From: Acidimicrobiales bacterium | GTDB taxonomy: Bacteria > Actinomycetota > Acidimicrobiia > Acidimicrobiales > AC-14 | Length of the DNA stretch: 44,201 bases | Assembly: GCA_025463925.1 (NCBI GenBank) | Contig: JAODBK010000040.1 | Location: 1-44,201, forward strand | Reading direction: 5' to 3' | Shown here: piece after piece, positions 1 through 8,387 of the stretch | Position numbering within the stretch: position 1 is the first letter of the stretch | How the letters are laid out: the number at the start of each line of letters is the position of its first letter | Program-made: the position numbers and the translations under genes | The notes under the pieces: model-generated | The model's database searches: none | What the model was told of the DNA's origin: nothing | What the model saw: the letters and a program-made list of their open reading frames with translations, nothing else

Positions 1-652
1 CCAGCCGGCGGCGCTTGTCGGCGGCGGCGCGGTCGGTCGCCGCGACCAGCACCTGCCCGCCCCACGTGCAGGCCACCTCGGTCGCCCGGCCGGCCTCGGC
101 CGCGAACGCCCGGACGTCCGACGCCGCCAGCGCCCAATCCGCGGCCGACAGCGCCCAGCCGTTCCATCCGTCCGCCGTCTCGGCCGCGACGCGGCGCAGC
201 GCGGGTGACAACCCACCGGCCCACGTCGGGATCCCGTCGGCGACCAGCCGGCGGCAGCAGTCGGCCAACGCCGCCAGCCGCTCGGCGGCCGGCGCGAACG
301 GGATGCCGTACGCCTCGTTCTCGGCCCGGTTGAGCGCGTCGCCCGTGCCGATGCCGGCGATGAAGCGTCCGTCGGCCATGCGAGCCGCGGTTGCCAGCGC
401 GTGGGTGAGCACCGCGTTCGGGTAGAGGCCGACGCGAGCCACGAGGGTCCCAAGCGCGACGCGCGTCGTGCCAGTCGCCAGCGCGCCCAGCAGCACCTGG
501 CTCGGGATCGCCGGCCGGTCGGGGCGACCGATCGGCCACTGGTGGTCGAACACGAACACGCCGTCGAGGCCGGCCGCCTCGATGTCGGCCGCGACCGCGA
601 GCGCGTCGTCCGCCGTCTCGCGGAACTGCGGCAGCGTCATCCCGACCTTCAC
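1..652 (-). CDS. LLM-class flavin-dependent oxidoreductase, C-terminus cut by window edge
   Basis: The reverse strand encodes about 217 residues starting VKVGMTLPQF at a GTG (652-650) and still open at base 1. The opening beta strand, the VFDHQWPIGRP segment and a later GIGTGDALN segment are typical of the luciferase-like (bacterial luciferase/F420) TIM-barrel family. These enzymes use FMN or F420; the substrate cannot be told from the fragment. In actinobacteria F420 use is common, but that is inference here. The gene follows a glucokinase gene on the same strand, separated by a hairpin, so it may have its own promoter. No convincing Shine-Dalgarno precedes the GTG. The C-terminal part lies outside the window. 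Confidence 0.8.
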   Translation of the reverse strand, partial: MKVGMTLPQFRETADDALAVAADIEAAGLDGVFVFDHQWPIGRPDRPAIPSQVLLGALATGTTRVALGTLVARVGLYPNAVLTHALATAARMADGRFIAGIGTGDALNRAENEAYGIPFAPAAERLAALADCCRRLVADGIPTWAGGLSPALRRVAAETADGWNGWALSAADWALAASDVRAFAAEAGRATEVACTWGGQVLVAATDRAAADKRRRL

Positions 653-699
653 GCAGCACCCGCGAGCACACCGACAGCGACCGCGACACCGACACGACC

Positions 700-753
700 A
701 AGAGGCGCCGGATCCCGGGGGCTGGGGGGCCCAGGATCCGGCATGCCTCTCTT
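700..753 (-). terminator. Stem-loop between glucokinase and oxidoreductase genes
   Basis: The arms 700-715 and 734-753 are inverted repeats (AAGAGGC and GCCGGATCC match AAGAGAGGC and GCCGGATCC) around an 18-nt G-rich loop, with a small asymmetric bulge. It lies 41 nt past the glucokinase stop, on the strand of both flanking genes. There is no long U-run, so it is a terminator-like or mRNA-processing hairpin rather than a classical one. Confidence 0.5.
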
Positions 754-793
754 GTTAGGGGTCAACGCTCGACCGCCCGATTCCTCGCGCGAC

Positions 794-1735
794 TCACGTC
801 CCCGCCGCTTCGGTGGCCAGAGCGGCCGCCCCGACGGCACCAGCCCGCTCGCCGAGCACCGCCGGGCTGATCGGGATCGGCGGCCGGCGGTCGGCGGCAT
901 CGACCAACCCGTTGAAGGCCTGCGTCGTCGCCGTGAACAGCGCCTCGCCCATCACCACGAGCCCGCCGCCGACGACGAACTTCTCGGGATCGAAGATGTT
1001 GGCCAGGTTGGCCAGGCCGAGCGCGAGCCACCACGCCAGGTCGGCGACGATCCGGATGGCCGCCGGGTCGCCCTCGGCCAGTGCGGCGGTGACGTGCTCG
1101 CCCCGCACCATCTCCGGATCACCGCCGGCCAGCTCGACCACCCGCGGCGCCAGCCCGGCGTGGGCCGCCTCGCGGGCCAGCCGGCCGAGGCCGCTGCCCG
1201 AGGCGTACCGCTCCCAGCAACCGCGATGGCCGCACGGGCACGGCGGGCCATTTGGGTCGATGACCATGTGGCCGACCTCCCCCGCGAACCCGTTGGCGCC
1301 GCGGGAGATGCGCCCGTCGGCCACGATCCCGCCGCCGATCCCGGTGCCGAGCGTCACCATCACCAGGGTGCGGGCGCCGACGCCCGCGCCCGACACCCAC
1401 TCGCCCAAGGTGGCGCACGTCGCGTCGTTGTCGACGACCACTGGCCGGCCGGTCCGGGCTGCGACCTCAGGGCCGATCGCCAGCTCGTCGCCCCCCGGCA
1501 GGTTGGGCGCGGCCCGCAGCACACCGTGGCGATCGACCAGGCCGGGGGCGCCGATCCCGATCCCCGCCGGCTCGCCGGTCGCCGCGATCAACGCGTCCGC
1601 GACCGCGACCACCGTGTCGATCACGTCGCGCGGCGCGGGCGGCGTCGGCAACCGATGCTCGGCGACGACGCGACCATCCTCCACCGCGAGGCCGAGGCAC
1701 TTGGTGCCGCCGAGGTCGAGCCCGAGAACGATCAA
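794..1735 (-). CDS. glkA: ROK-family glucokinase
   Basis: A 313-residue sugar kinase of the ROK family, expected to phosphorylate glucose to glucose-6-phosphate in the cytoplasm with ATP. The N-terminus carries the phosphate-1 motif LDLGGTK. The middle has the active-site region VVDNDATCATLGEW and GTGIGGGIV. The ROK zinc motif CPCGHRGCWERYASG is complete. The start is taken as TTG 1735, which overlaps the TGA of the upstream gene (TTGA), a translational-coupling arrangement; longer in-frame extensions are arginine-rich and look non-coding. Translational coupling ties it to the eRF1-like gene, an association with no obvious metabolic logic. ROK repressors share the fold, but no N-terminal helix-turn-helix is present, so kinase is the better call. 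Confidence 0.88.
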   Translation of the reverse strand: MIVLGLDLGGTKCLGLAVEDGRVVAEHRLPTPPAPRDVIDTVVAVADALIAATGEPAGIGIGAPGLVDRHGVLRAAPNLPGGDELAIGPEVAARTGRPVVVDNDATCATLGEWVSGAGVGARTLVMVTLGTGIGGGIVADGRISRGANGFAGEVGHMVIDPNGPPCPCGHRGCWERYASGSGLGRLAREAAHAGLAPRVVELAGGDPEMVRGEHVTAALAEGDPAAIRIVADLAWWLALGLANLANIFDPEKFVVGGGLVVMGEALFTATTQAFNGLVDAADRRPPIPISPAVLGERAGAVGAAALATEAAGT

Positions 1736-2844
1736 TAGCGCAGCAGGCCGCCGATGCGCCCGAGCACGTCGAGGTCGGCGGACGCACGGGCGACGAGCAC
1801 GCGGCACGACTGCTCGAGCGCGTCCTCGACCGCTTCCTCGACGACGTCGTCGACCTGCGCCATCGGTCGCGCGCACACCGGGCACGACCGGCCGCGAGTG
1901 CCGATCCACGAACACGAGAGGCAGCGCCAGCCCGGCGCCTCGAACGACTCCGACACCAGGAGCGTCTCGACCCGGCGCTCGACGAGCATGCGCAACGTCG
2001 CGTCGAGCCCGGCGACGCCACCGTTGCCGGCGCCCACCGCGTCGCGAAGGCGGTCGACGAGCGACTCGAGCCGTCGCCGTTCGACCGCGCCTTCGGTGTC
2101 GAACGCGGCCTGCCGGATCTCGTCGTCCGACGCGCCGACGGGGATCGACACGTGCGCGGCGACGCGCGCCCGAAGGTACGCGTGGAGGTCGCGCTCGAGC
2201 TGCGCGACGACCTCGTCGGGACCACCGAGGACCAGATGGTCGAACGCCTGCTCCTGGAACGCCGACAGCGCCGCGGCCGCGACCCGCCGCAGGTGCGCGG
2301 CCGCGGCCGCGCTCGAGTGGTCGCGCACGTGATCGCGGTTCCAGTCGCCCTTGTCGTCGTCGTGCCGCGGCAGTTGATCGAACAGCTCGGTGCGATCGAC
2401 CAGCTCGCCCAGCTCGAAGCGCAGCAGCCGGGCCCGCTGCCGGTCGAGCAGCAACATCGCGAAGCGATCATGGCTGGTCAGGACGTCCTCGAGCTGCCGC
2501 ACGTGGGGCGAGTGGTTGACGACGAGGTGGTTGTGCACCGGCACCGGGAGGTCGAACACCTCCCACAGTCCTTCGGCCTCGCACGAGAACAACACCAGGC
2601 CGCGCGTACGCGAACGGTCGACGCCGGCCTTCACGCGGTCCTCGATGCGCTCCATGTCGCGGCGCGATGCCTGACCGTCGACGCGTGCCCGCGCGCGCTT
2701 CACCATTCGCTCGAGATCCGCGAGATAGTCGCCCTGGCGGAGGTGGCGCCGGCCGTCGACGTCGAGATAGCACGACGTGACGGGTGCCTTCTTCGCCTTG
2801 AACCCGGCCAACTGGCGAACGGCGGCTTCGGTGATGGCGGTCAC
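1732..2844 (-). CDS. eRF1/Vms1-like (baeRF-type) protein with C-terminal zinc ribbon
   Basis: A 370-residue protein resembling the bacterial/archaeal eRF1-like release-factor families related to Vms1/ANKZF1 peptidyl-tRNA hydrolases. The order fits: an N-terminal domain (1-130), a central domain whose loop KGDWNRDHVRDH (165-176) sits where active relatives carry a G-W-S-Q or GGQ-type catalytic glutamine, and a C-terminal L7Ae-like segment. A zinc ribbon with Cys 308, 311, 321 and 324 is inserted near the C-terminus. The catalytic glutamine is not seen, so hydrolase activity is doubtful. The start is GTG 2844 with a strong GGAGG 4 nt upstream. It follows the two SMC-like genes by 36 nt and is coupled to the glucokinase gene. 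The family call is moderately sure; the function is not known. Confidence 0.7.
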   Translation of the reverse strand: MTAITEAAVRQLAGFKAKKAPVTSCYLDVDGRRHLRQGDYLADLERMVKRARARVDGQASRRDMERIEDRVKAGVDRSRTRGLVLFSCEAEGLWEVFDLPVPVHNHLVVNHSPHVRQLEDVLTSHDRFAMLLLDRQRARLLRFELGELVDRTELFDQLPRHDDDKGDWNRDHVRDHSSAAAAAHLRRVAAAALSAFQEQAFDHLVLGGPDEVVAQLERDLHAYLRARVAAHVSIPVGASDDEIRQAAFDTEGAVERRRLESLVDRLRDAVGAGNGGVAGLDATLRMLVERRVETLLVSESFEAPGWRCLSCSWIGTRGRSCPVCARPMAQVDDVVEEAVEDALEQSCRVLVARASADLDVLGRIGGLLRY

Positions 2845-2880
2845 GGCACCTCCGTCGGTCGGGCTGGTGTCCCGCCGATG

Positions 2881-4365
2881 CTACCGGGCGTTGGCGGGCG
2901 ACGAGCCGGCGGGCGACGACGCCGGCTCCGGCGCGGTGACGCTCAACGCGTCGCCCGGGCCCTGGGCGAAGGCCCACAGCTCCATCTCGGACCGGTCGGT
3001 GAGGTACACGACCTGGACGCCCTCCGCCATGCGCGAGAGCAACGTGAGCGCGTCTTCGCGCACGTCCTCGGTGAGGTCGCCGAACGCGTCATCGACCACG
3101 AGTGGGATGGAGCCGGCGCGACCACCGGAGGACCGGTGGTCCAGCAGACGCGACAAGAGGTAGATCTCGAGCGCTTCGCCATCCACGCCGCTGGCGTCGA
3201 CCTCGACGGGCGCGGCGACGATCAGCGGCGCGCTCGGCGTGAGGTCGAGCACCGCGTCTTGCTCGGCGCGCCGTTCGGCCGGCTCCTGCGGCGCGTGCGC
3301 GAGCCCGCCGAGCTCGCCGAGCTCGCCGTTCAGCACCGCGACCTGGCCGGTGATCACCGAGAGCTCGTCCTCGATCGACGCCAACTCGCGCAGCCGCTGC
3401 GCCGCGACCAGCGCGGCGGCGTCGGCCGCGGCCTCCGCGGCGCGGTCGGCCTCCACTTTCGCGAGCGGCGTCACCGGCGGCTCCGGCGCCGCGTGCAACT
3501 CGTCCCACACCGCCTGGGCATCGGCGAGCGCGAGCCGAGCCTGGGTGATGCGGTGGTCGTGGCTGATGGACTCCAGCACGGACGTTCGCAGCAGGAAGGC
3601 GCCGTACGACGGCATGCCCATCCTCTCGAGCACCGCGGCTTCGCGCGCCGCGGCGCCGGCGAACCGCCGCTTGCCGCCGCGACCGGCCCGGTCCTCCGCG
3701 TCCACGACCTCGGCGTGGGCCGCCTCCAACTCGGCGACGAGCGCCGGATGGGACGCGCCCGGCTCGCGCTCGAGCTCGGCGAGTTCGCGCCGGGCGGCGT
3801 CGAGGTTGGCCCGGGCATCGGCAAGGAGCGACGCCGGGACTTCCACCAGCGCGGCCACGTCCACCCGGACGGTCTCGGGCACCGCCGGCCGGGCGACCGC
3901 GTCGGCGTACGCCTGCGCGTCCTGCATCGCGATGGCGGCGGTGTCACGAGCTGTCTCCAAGCCGACGCGCGACCGTTCGAGGTCGGCGATCGTCGACCGC
4001 GCCTCGTCCATCGCGCCGTCGGCCGGTCGCGGATCTGGCGCGGCCCCTCCATCGGGCGACGGTCCCGCGGTCGTCGCCCGATGGCCGAGCACCCGGGCCC
4101 CGGGAAGGTCGGCTGGCCGGAGCACTCGCGAGCTCGCCGGGCCGACGGCCAGGTCGCGCCACACCGCATTGGTGAGCGGGAGGCGGACTCCGTCGATCTC
4201 GAACACCGCTTCGCCGGCCCCGACGTCGCCCGCGAGCATGGCGTCCAAGGCGGCGGCGAGTCGGGCCCGGCGGGCCGGATCGAGCCCGCCGAGGACGGTG
4301 ACCCGCGGGTGGAGCACGATCTCCATCTGATCGTCACCGAAGGTGCGGAATGCCAGCAGTTTCAC
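2881..4365 (-). CDS. SMC-like coiled-coil protein lacking a P-loop (paralogue A)
   Basis: A 494-residue protein with the layout of an SMC/RecN-like ATPase but no recognisable Walker A. Where a P-loop would follow the second strand, it reads VTVLGGLDPARRARLAAAL, with no GKS/T. Long Ala/Glu/Arg-rich helices, probably coiled coil, flank a central hinge-like motif GMPSYGAFLLRTS at about 250-262. Near the C-terminus PLVVDDAFGDL matches a Walker B plus D-loop, and no LSGGE-type signature precedes it. The start is GTG 4365. It lies 66 nt after a paralogue with the same layout (4432-5772), so the two may form a heterodimer. Nucleotide binding by this chain is unlikely from the sequence. The function is unknown; SMC-like is a structural inference. 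Confidence 0.65.
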   Translation of the reverse strand: MKLLAFRTFGDDQMEIVLHPRVTVLGGLDPARRARLAAALDAMLAGDVGAGEAVFEIDGVRLPLTNAVWRDLAVGPASSRVLRPADLPGARVLGHRATTAGPSPDGGAAPDPRPADGAMDEARSTIADLERSRVGLETARDTAAIAMQDAQAYADAVARPAVPETVRVDVAALVEVPASLLADARANLDAARRELAELEREPGASHPALVAELEAAHAEVVDAEDRAGRGGKRRFAGAAAREAAVLERMGMPSYGAFLLRTSVLESISHDHRITQARLALADAQAVWDELHAAPEPPVTPLAKVEADRAAEAAADAAALVAAQRLRELASIEDELSVITGQVAVLNGELGELGGLAHAPQEPAERRAEQDAVLDLTPSAPLIVAAPVEVDASGVDGEALEIYLLSRLLDHRSSGGRAGSIPLVVDDAFGDLTEDVREDALTLLSRMAEGVQVVYLTDRSEMELWAFAQGPGDALSVTAPEPASSPAGSSPANAR

Positions 4366-4431
4366 GGTCTCGGCTCTGGTCGCGGTCGAGGCGAGGATAT
4401 CGGTGAAACCGCGATGGGACTCGCGATGCGA

Positions 4432-5772
4432 CTAGGGAGCGCTCGGGCCCGACGGGGTGGCCGCCGGGTGCAGGTCGACGACGCTCGCCCGGTCCGGTCC
4501 GAGCGCCGCCACCCGGGCGGCGATGCTCCGCCCGGCTTCGAGGTACACCACCTGCACGGCCTCCGACGCCCACGCGAGGACGTCGAGGGCGGCGTCGCGA
4601 CGGGTCGAGTCGAGACCGGCGAAGGCGTCGTCGACGACCAGCGGCTGGCCCACCGACTCGCGCGCGACCAGGAGCGACAGCAGGCTGAGCTCGAGCTCGG
4701 CCGGGTCCACCCCGGTCAGATCGACCGCGGGCACGTCGCCGGAGCCGGCCGTCGGGCTTCGCGTGGCCCGGATCATGGCGATGGCGCCCCGATCGGCCAG
4801 CGCGTCGGCCAGGTCGCGCTCGGCGGCCAGGAGCGCGAGCTCCGCCGCCTCGCGCTCGGCGTTGACCGCCGCGAGCGCCGCCGCGGCACCGCTCGCCCGG
4901 ATCTCGGCTTGGGCCACGCTCGCCTGGCGCCCGGCCAGCTCGGCCTTCCGTTCGGACATGGCGCCCTCGTCGACGCGCGTCATCAGCGCGGCCAGTGCCG
5001 CCTCCGCCTCGGCCAGCTCGCGCTGGGCGGCGAGGACCCTGGCGTCGTCGCGCGCCGGGAGGATGCCGGAGCTGCGCACCAGCCACGCCTCGTACGACGG
5101 GACGCCGATCGCCGCCGCAGCCGCGGCTTCGCGCGCCCGCAGTTGGGGCCGCTTGCGACGGCCGAGCAACCCGCCGCCTTCGGCGTCGGCCACCGCGGCG
5201 TGCGCCGCCTCGAGCTCGTCGACCAGCGCGGCCGGCGCCTCGGCACGGAAGCCGGCCACCAACTCGGCCCGGATGCGCCATTCGTCGACGCGCCCACTGG
5301 CCGCGGCCAACTCGGCGTCGCTCGGGCGACGGAGCGGCACCGGCTCGGACGCCAGCTCGTCGCGATGGGCCCGGAACCGCGCCGTCACCGCCGCGGTCTC
5401 GGCCACCGCGGCCGCGGCCTGGTCGATCCGGCTGGCGAGGGCCGTCAAGCGGACCTTTGCGTCGGCCACCGTGTCCTGCGCGTCGCGGACACCGGCGTCG
5501 GCCGCGTCCGATGCGGTGGCGAGCGTCGAGCGGTGGTCGCGTCGCCGCCGGGCCTGGACCACCAGCTCGTCGACGGCCGGGACGCCGGGCGGAACGATCG
5601 CGCCGGGCAGGTCGCCGGCCCGCAGGACGAGCTCGGCCGGCGCCGCGCCGGCCAACGTCGCCAGGCCGCCGGCCAGCAGGGCCCGCTCGTCGTCGGCCAG
5701 CCCCGGAATGACGGTGAGTCGGGCGTGCAGCGCGACCCGCCCGCCTTCGATGTCCCATGTCTGTAGCCGCAC
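4432..5772 (-). CDS. SMC-like coiled-coil protein lacking a P-loop (paralogue B)
   Basis: A 446-residue paralogue of the next gene. At the Walker A position the sequence is LTVIPGLADDERALLAGGL, again without GKS/T. Helical arms run roughly 70-220 and 235-360. The hinge-like motif IGVPSYEAWLVRSSG is at about 222-236, and PLVVDDAFAGLD near residue 380 is a good Walker B/D-loop match. The C-terminus VQVVYLEAGRS resembles the H-loop strand of ABC-type heads, but the histidine is missing. The start is GTG 5772; no Shine-Dalgarno is evident. The gene heads the minus-strand run that continues through paralogue A, the eRF1-like gene and glucokinase. Role unknown; membership of the SMC-like superfamily is inferred from layout and motifs only. 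Confidence 0.65.
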   Translation of the reverse strand: MRLQTWDIEGGRVALHARLTVIPGLADDERALLAGGLATLAGAAPAELVLRAGDLPGAIVPPGVPAVDELVVQARRRRDHRSTLATASDAADAGVRDAQDTVADAKVRLTALASRIDQAAAAVAETAAVTARFRAHRDELASEPVPLRRPSDAELAAASGRVDEWRIRAELVAGFRAEAPAALVDELEAAHAAVADAEGGGLLGRRKRPQLRAREAAAAAAIGVPSYEAWLVRSSGILPARDDARVLAAQRELAEAEAALAALMTRVDEGAMSERKAELAGRQASVAQAEIRASGAAAALAAVNAEREAAELALLAAERDLADALADRGAIAMIRATRSPTAGSGDVPAVDLTGVDPAELELSLLSLLVARESVGQPLVVDDAFAGLDSTRRDAALDVLAWASEAVQVVYLEAGRSIAARVAALGPDRASVVDLHPAATPSGPSAP

Positions 5773-5828
5773 GCTAAGGAGTTCGCCACGCGCGAGCCGT
5801 GAACCTGCTGTCCGGCCGGGCCGCCGGC

Positions 5829-6038
5829 CTACGAGACGCGGATGCGCTCCACCCGGGGCGACGCCGGCCCGTCGGCCGGGCGCGGCTTGGGCCCGAGGTG
5901 CTGGATCAACGCCATCGTGCCGCCGGGTTCCTTCACGACCTCCTCGGCCAGATCGAGGACCACCCGGGCCGCGGCGATGAGCTCGAGGGCCGCGGTCTGG
6001 AGGTGCTCACCGAGCTCGGCGACCTTGTCCTCATCCAC
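5829..6038 (-). CDS. Small helical protein downstream of ArsA-type ATPase
   Basis: A 69-residue, mostly helical protein beginning VDEDKVAELGEHLQ, with an acidic first helix, a hydrophobic second helix (ELIAAARVVLDLAEEVV) and a proline-rich tail. The start is set at GTG 6038 because a good Shine-Dalgarno GAGGAG (6046-6051) stands 7 nt upstream; a GTG at 6053 would overlap that site. It overlaps the ArsA stop by 8 nt, so it is probably co-translated. No known domain is recognised. It might be a small partner of the ATPase, which is only inferred from position. Confidence 0.6.
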   Translation of the reverse strand: MDEDKVAELGEHLQTAALELIAAARVVLDLAEEVVKEPGGTMALIQHLGPKPRPADGPASPRVERIRVS

Positions 6039-7218
6039 GACTGGGCTCCTCACCGAAGCTCACCTCGAGCCGGTCGCCGACCATGCGCGCACCGGTGACC
6101 GGCCGACGGCGCAGCGAGTCCGGCAGGACGATGGCCCGCCGGTAGGCGCCGACCCGCACGAGCAACTCGCCGTCGTTCCGGCCCACGTCGAGATCGTCGC
6201 GGTCGACGAACGGCAGCTCGAGCGACATCACCCGCCGCTCACCGCGCTTGTGGACCCGGATGGGCTCACCGCGATGCAGCACCGCGGCGGCGTCGGTGTC
6301 GCCGTACAGCACGTCGCCGAAGCGGCGCAACCGTTCGATGCCCACCAGCTCTTCGGCCGCGAGCTCGGCCTTGAGCACCGGCAACGGCGCGAAGCCTGCC
6401 TCGATCGTCGTCAGGTGCTCGGCGTGGGTCTCCTTCCACGCCTTGAACCAGGGGTCGGTGATGGCCTCGGGCAGCAGTCGGTTCACGATGACGGCGTCGA
6501 CGTGGTAGCCGAACAAGGAGAGATAGGTGTGGGTGCGACGGGCCTCGGCGATCACCATGCGCTCGGGGTTGACCACGAGCCGCACGCTGCTGTGGCGGCC
6601 GTCGGTGAGGATCGCCCGCACGCCGTCGAGCCGCTCGTAGAACCGCTGACCGGCGGCGAACACCCGGTCGCCCGCGATCGGCATCGAGGTCAGGCGCGCG
6701 AGCACCGGGCGCACCACCTTCACCGCCTTGCGGTGGGCCGGGAACAGGCGGTCCATGTACCAGCTCAAGATGTCGGGCAGCGACAGGAACCGGATGGTCT
6801 CGGCAGTGGGCGCGCAGTCGACGATGACCACGTCCCAGTCGCCGGAGGTCGCGTACGTCTTGATGTCGCTGAGGGCGAAGATCTCGTCGAGGCCGGGGAT
6901 GACCGACAGCTCCTCGGCCTCGATGGCGTCGACGCCCGCCCAACCCAGCAGCTCCATGACGTGGGCCTGGATGTCGGCCCACGCGTCCTCCATCCGCTCC
7001 TGGGCGTCGAGCTGCTGGCCCCAGAGGCGGTCGGTGATCGGCGACCCGACCGAGGACAGCGGCACGTCGAAGGCGTCGGCCAAGGAGTGCGCCGGATCGG
7101 TGGAGAGCACGATGGTGCGCAGGCCGGCGTCGGAGCAGCGGAGCGCGGTCGCGGCGGCGGCCGTCGTCTTGCCGACACCGCCCTTGCCGGTGAACAGCAG
7201 GACGCGCGGGCTACCCAC
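6031..7218 (-). CDS. ArsA/Get3-family ATPase
   Basis: A 395-residue SIMIBI-class ATPase. The deviant Walker A GKGGVGKTT (about 11-19), the STDPAHSLADAF segment and the switch region DCAPTAETIRFL are clear ArsA/Get3 hallmarks. The last 80 or so residues (DRDDLDVGRNDGELLVRVG onward) resemble the HSP20-like C-terminal domain found on many actinobacterial ArsA-type proteins. There is one ATPase half, so it would act as a homodimer. No arsenic genes are nearby. The neighbours are SRPBCC, membrane and PimB-like genes, which argues for a cell-envelope or membrane-protein role rather than arsenite export; that is inference. The GTG start overlaps the SRPBCC stop by 8 nt. M. tuberculosis Rv2184c is, from memory, the comparable gene. 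Confidence 0.87.
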   Translation of the reverse strand: MGSPRVLLFTGKGGVGKTTAAAATALRCSDAGLRTIVLSTDPAHSLADAFDVPLSSVGSPITDRLWGQQLDAQERMEDAWADIQAHVMELLGWAGVDAIEAEELSVIPGLDEIFALSDIKTYATSGDWDVVIVDCAPTAETIRFLSLPDILSWYMDRLFPAHRKAVKVVRPVLARLTSMPIAGDRVFAAGQRFYERLDGVRAILTDGRHSSVRLVVNPERMVIAEARRTHTYLSLFGYHVDAVIVNRLLPEAITDPWFKAWKETHAEHLTTIEAGFAPLPVLKAELAAEELVGIERLRRFGDVLYGDTDAAAVLHRGEPIRVHKRGERRVMSLELPFVDRDDLDVGRNDGELLVRVGAYRRAIVLPDSLRRRPVTGARMVGDRLEVSFGEEPSRG

Positions 7219-7648
7219 TTTCCACGCGCTTCTTCAGCTCGCGCAACGCGGTCCCGATGATCTTGCCCTCGGCCCGCCGCTTCACGAAGCCGGGGATCGG
7301 CACGATGAGCTCGACGTCGAGCTCGTAGGTGACGTCGGTGTCGTCGCCTTCGGGGGCGAACAGATAGTGCCCGTCGAGCTTGCGCATGATGTCGCCCTGC
7401 TCGAGCACCCATGACAGCTCGCGCGGCGCGCCCGAGTAGTCGTACCGCAGGGTGTAGCGCGCGCTGCGGCCCATGGCGGCGACGCGATAGGTGACCTGCG
7501 TCGCCCGGCCCTGCTCGTCGCGCTCCCCGACCGCGGCTTCCTTCACGTCGGCCGCCCATTCCGGGTAACGCTCGAAGTCGGTGGCCACCGCGAAGCACGC
7601 CGCCGGGGCGGCGGCGATGGTCATGCGCTCGAACGCCTTGTCGGCCAT
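7211..7648 (-). CDS. SRPBCC (START-like) family protein
   Basis: A 145-residue helix-grip-fold protein starting MADKAFERMTIAAAP. Family traits are the N-terminal strand, the FERYPEWAADVKEAAV segment after helix 1, the ELSWVLEQGD turn and a long C-terminal helix GFVKRRAEGKIIGTALRELKKRVE. Such proteins hold a hydrophobic ligand, often a lipid or polyketide. From memory it looks close to mycobacterial Rv2185c (TB16.3), which also sits beside an ArsA-like ATPase and pimB. The ATG at 7648 has no Shine-Dalgarno. The gene is the third in a tight minus-strand run from pimB to the small helical gene. The ligand is unknown. Confidence 0.85.
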   Translation of the reverse strand: MADKAFERMTIAAAPAACFAVATDFERYPEWAADVKEAAVGERDEQGRATQVTYRVAAMGRSARYTLRYDYSGAPRELSWVLEQGDIMRKLDGHYLFAPEGDDTDVTYELDVELIVPIPGFVKRRAEGKIIGTALRELKKRVESG

Positions 7649-7659
7649 GAGGCAGGAGG

Positions 7660-7893
7660 TTATCGCCGGGCCATGCTGTTGCCTCTCACGACCACGTGGT
7701 AGTAGCCGAGGATGATCCCGTTGCCGACCACCAACCACGCGGTGAGGACGGCGACCACCAACCACCGCAGCCACGACCGGCGGTCGTCGGCCCCACCCTT
7801 GAACGCGTCGGGCCCGCGGTTGATGCAGTCGACGAGGGCGAGGATGGCGGGGAACTCGAGGCCGAGCAGGAGCAGTGGCCATGGCATGAGCAT
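7660..7893 (-). CDS. Small two-helix membrane protein
   Basis: A 77-residue protein starting MLMPWPLLLLGLEFPAI. Two hydrophobic helices flank a short polar loop (DCINRGPDAFKGGADDRRSW), and the C-terminus is RGNSMARR. The loop and layout recall the small DUF2516 or PLDc_N membrane families of actinobacteria, but the match is too weak to name. GGGAG at 7902-7906 is 8 nt upstream of ATG 7893 and only 2 nt from the ATG at 7899, so 7893 is preferred. It stands between another membrane protein and the SRPBCC gene on the same strand. Confidence 0.6.
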   Translation of the reverse strand: MLMPWPLLLLGLEFPAILALVDCINRGPDAFKGGADDRRSWLRWLVVAVLTAWLVVGNGIILGYYHVVVRGNSMARR

Positions 7894-7913
7894 CGGCATC
7901 GCTCCCGTCAACG

Positions 7914-8387
7914 CTACCGGTGTGCTCGACCCTTCGGCCCTCCCGGCTCGGGCCGGCGCCTCGGGTAGGTGCCGTGGCGGGCCGCCCACACACCCGTCAG
8001 GCCGAGCGCCCACACCGGGGCCAGGATGCCGAACGCCGCCGCGGTGAACGGTCGGGCGGCGGCGGCCGCGAACCCGATCGCGCACTGGGCCGCCAGCGAC
8101 GCCATCAGCGAACGGCGGACGTCGTTCGGGGCGGCACCGCCGGCGAGGAAGTAGAGCCCGGCGACCGCGATCTCGTCGGTCCGGCTGCGCCGCACCGCGA
8201 GCGCATAGGCCCACACCATCGCGGCGGAGCCGCCGAGCAGCATGAGCAGCGCCACGAACACCAGTGGCACTGCCAGCCCGGTGCCGGGCGCGGCGACGGC
8301 GCCGACCGCGGCGATCGCCAGCACGACGGTGCCGGCCCACGAGGCGCGGATCAGCTCGGCTCCCGGGTGTCGCACGGCGGCGATCAT
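7914..8387 (-). CDS. Four-helix integral membrane protein
   Basis: A 157-residue protein starting MIAAVRHPGAELIRASWAG with about four transmembrane helices (for example VVLAIAAVGAVAAPG and LVFVALLMLLGGSAAMVWAYAL) and a basic C-terminal tail. The ATG (8387-8385) overlaps the TGA of the glycosyltransferase (ATGA), so it is translationally coupled to it. No conserved domain is recognised. Coupling to a PimB-like enzyme suggests a role in glycolipid handling at the membrane; that is inference only. Confidence 0.65.
   Translation of the reverse strand: MIAAVRHPGAELIRASWAGTVVLAIAAVGAVAAPGTGLAVPLVFVALLMLLGGSAAMVWAYALAVRRSRTDEIAVAGLYFLAGGAAPNDVRRSLMASLAAQCAIGFAAAAARPFTAAAFGILAPVWALGLTGVWAARHGTYPRRRPEPGGPKGRAHR

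Noticed and set aside
2152-5766. Very long plus-strand open frame opposite the SMC-like and eRF1-like genes
   Set aside because: It is the GC-rich complement of genes with clear motifs; its translation is Arg/Gly/Asp low-complexity without domains.
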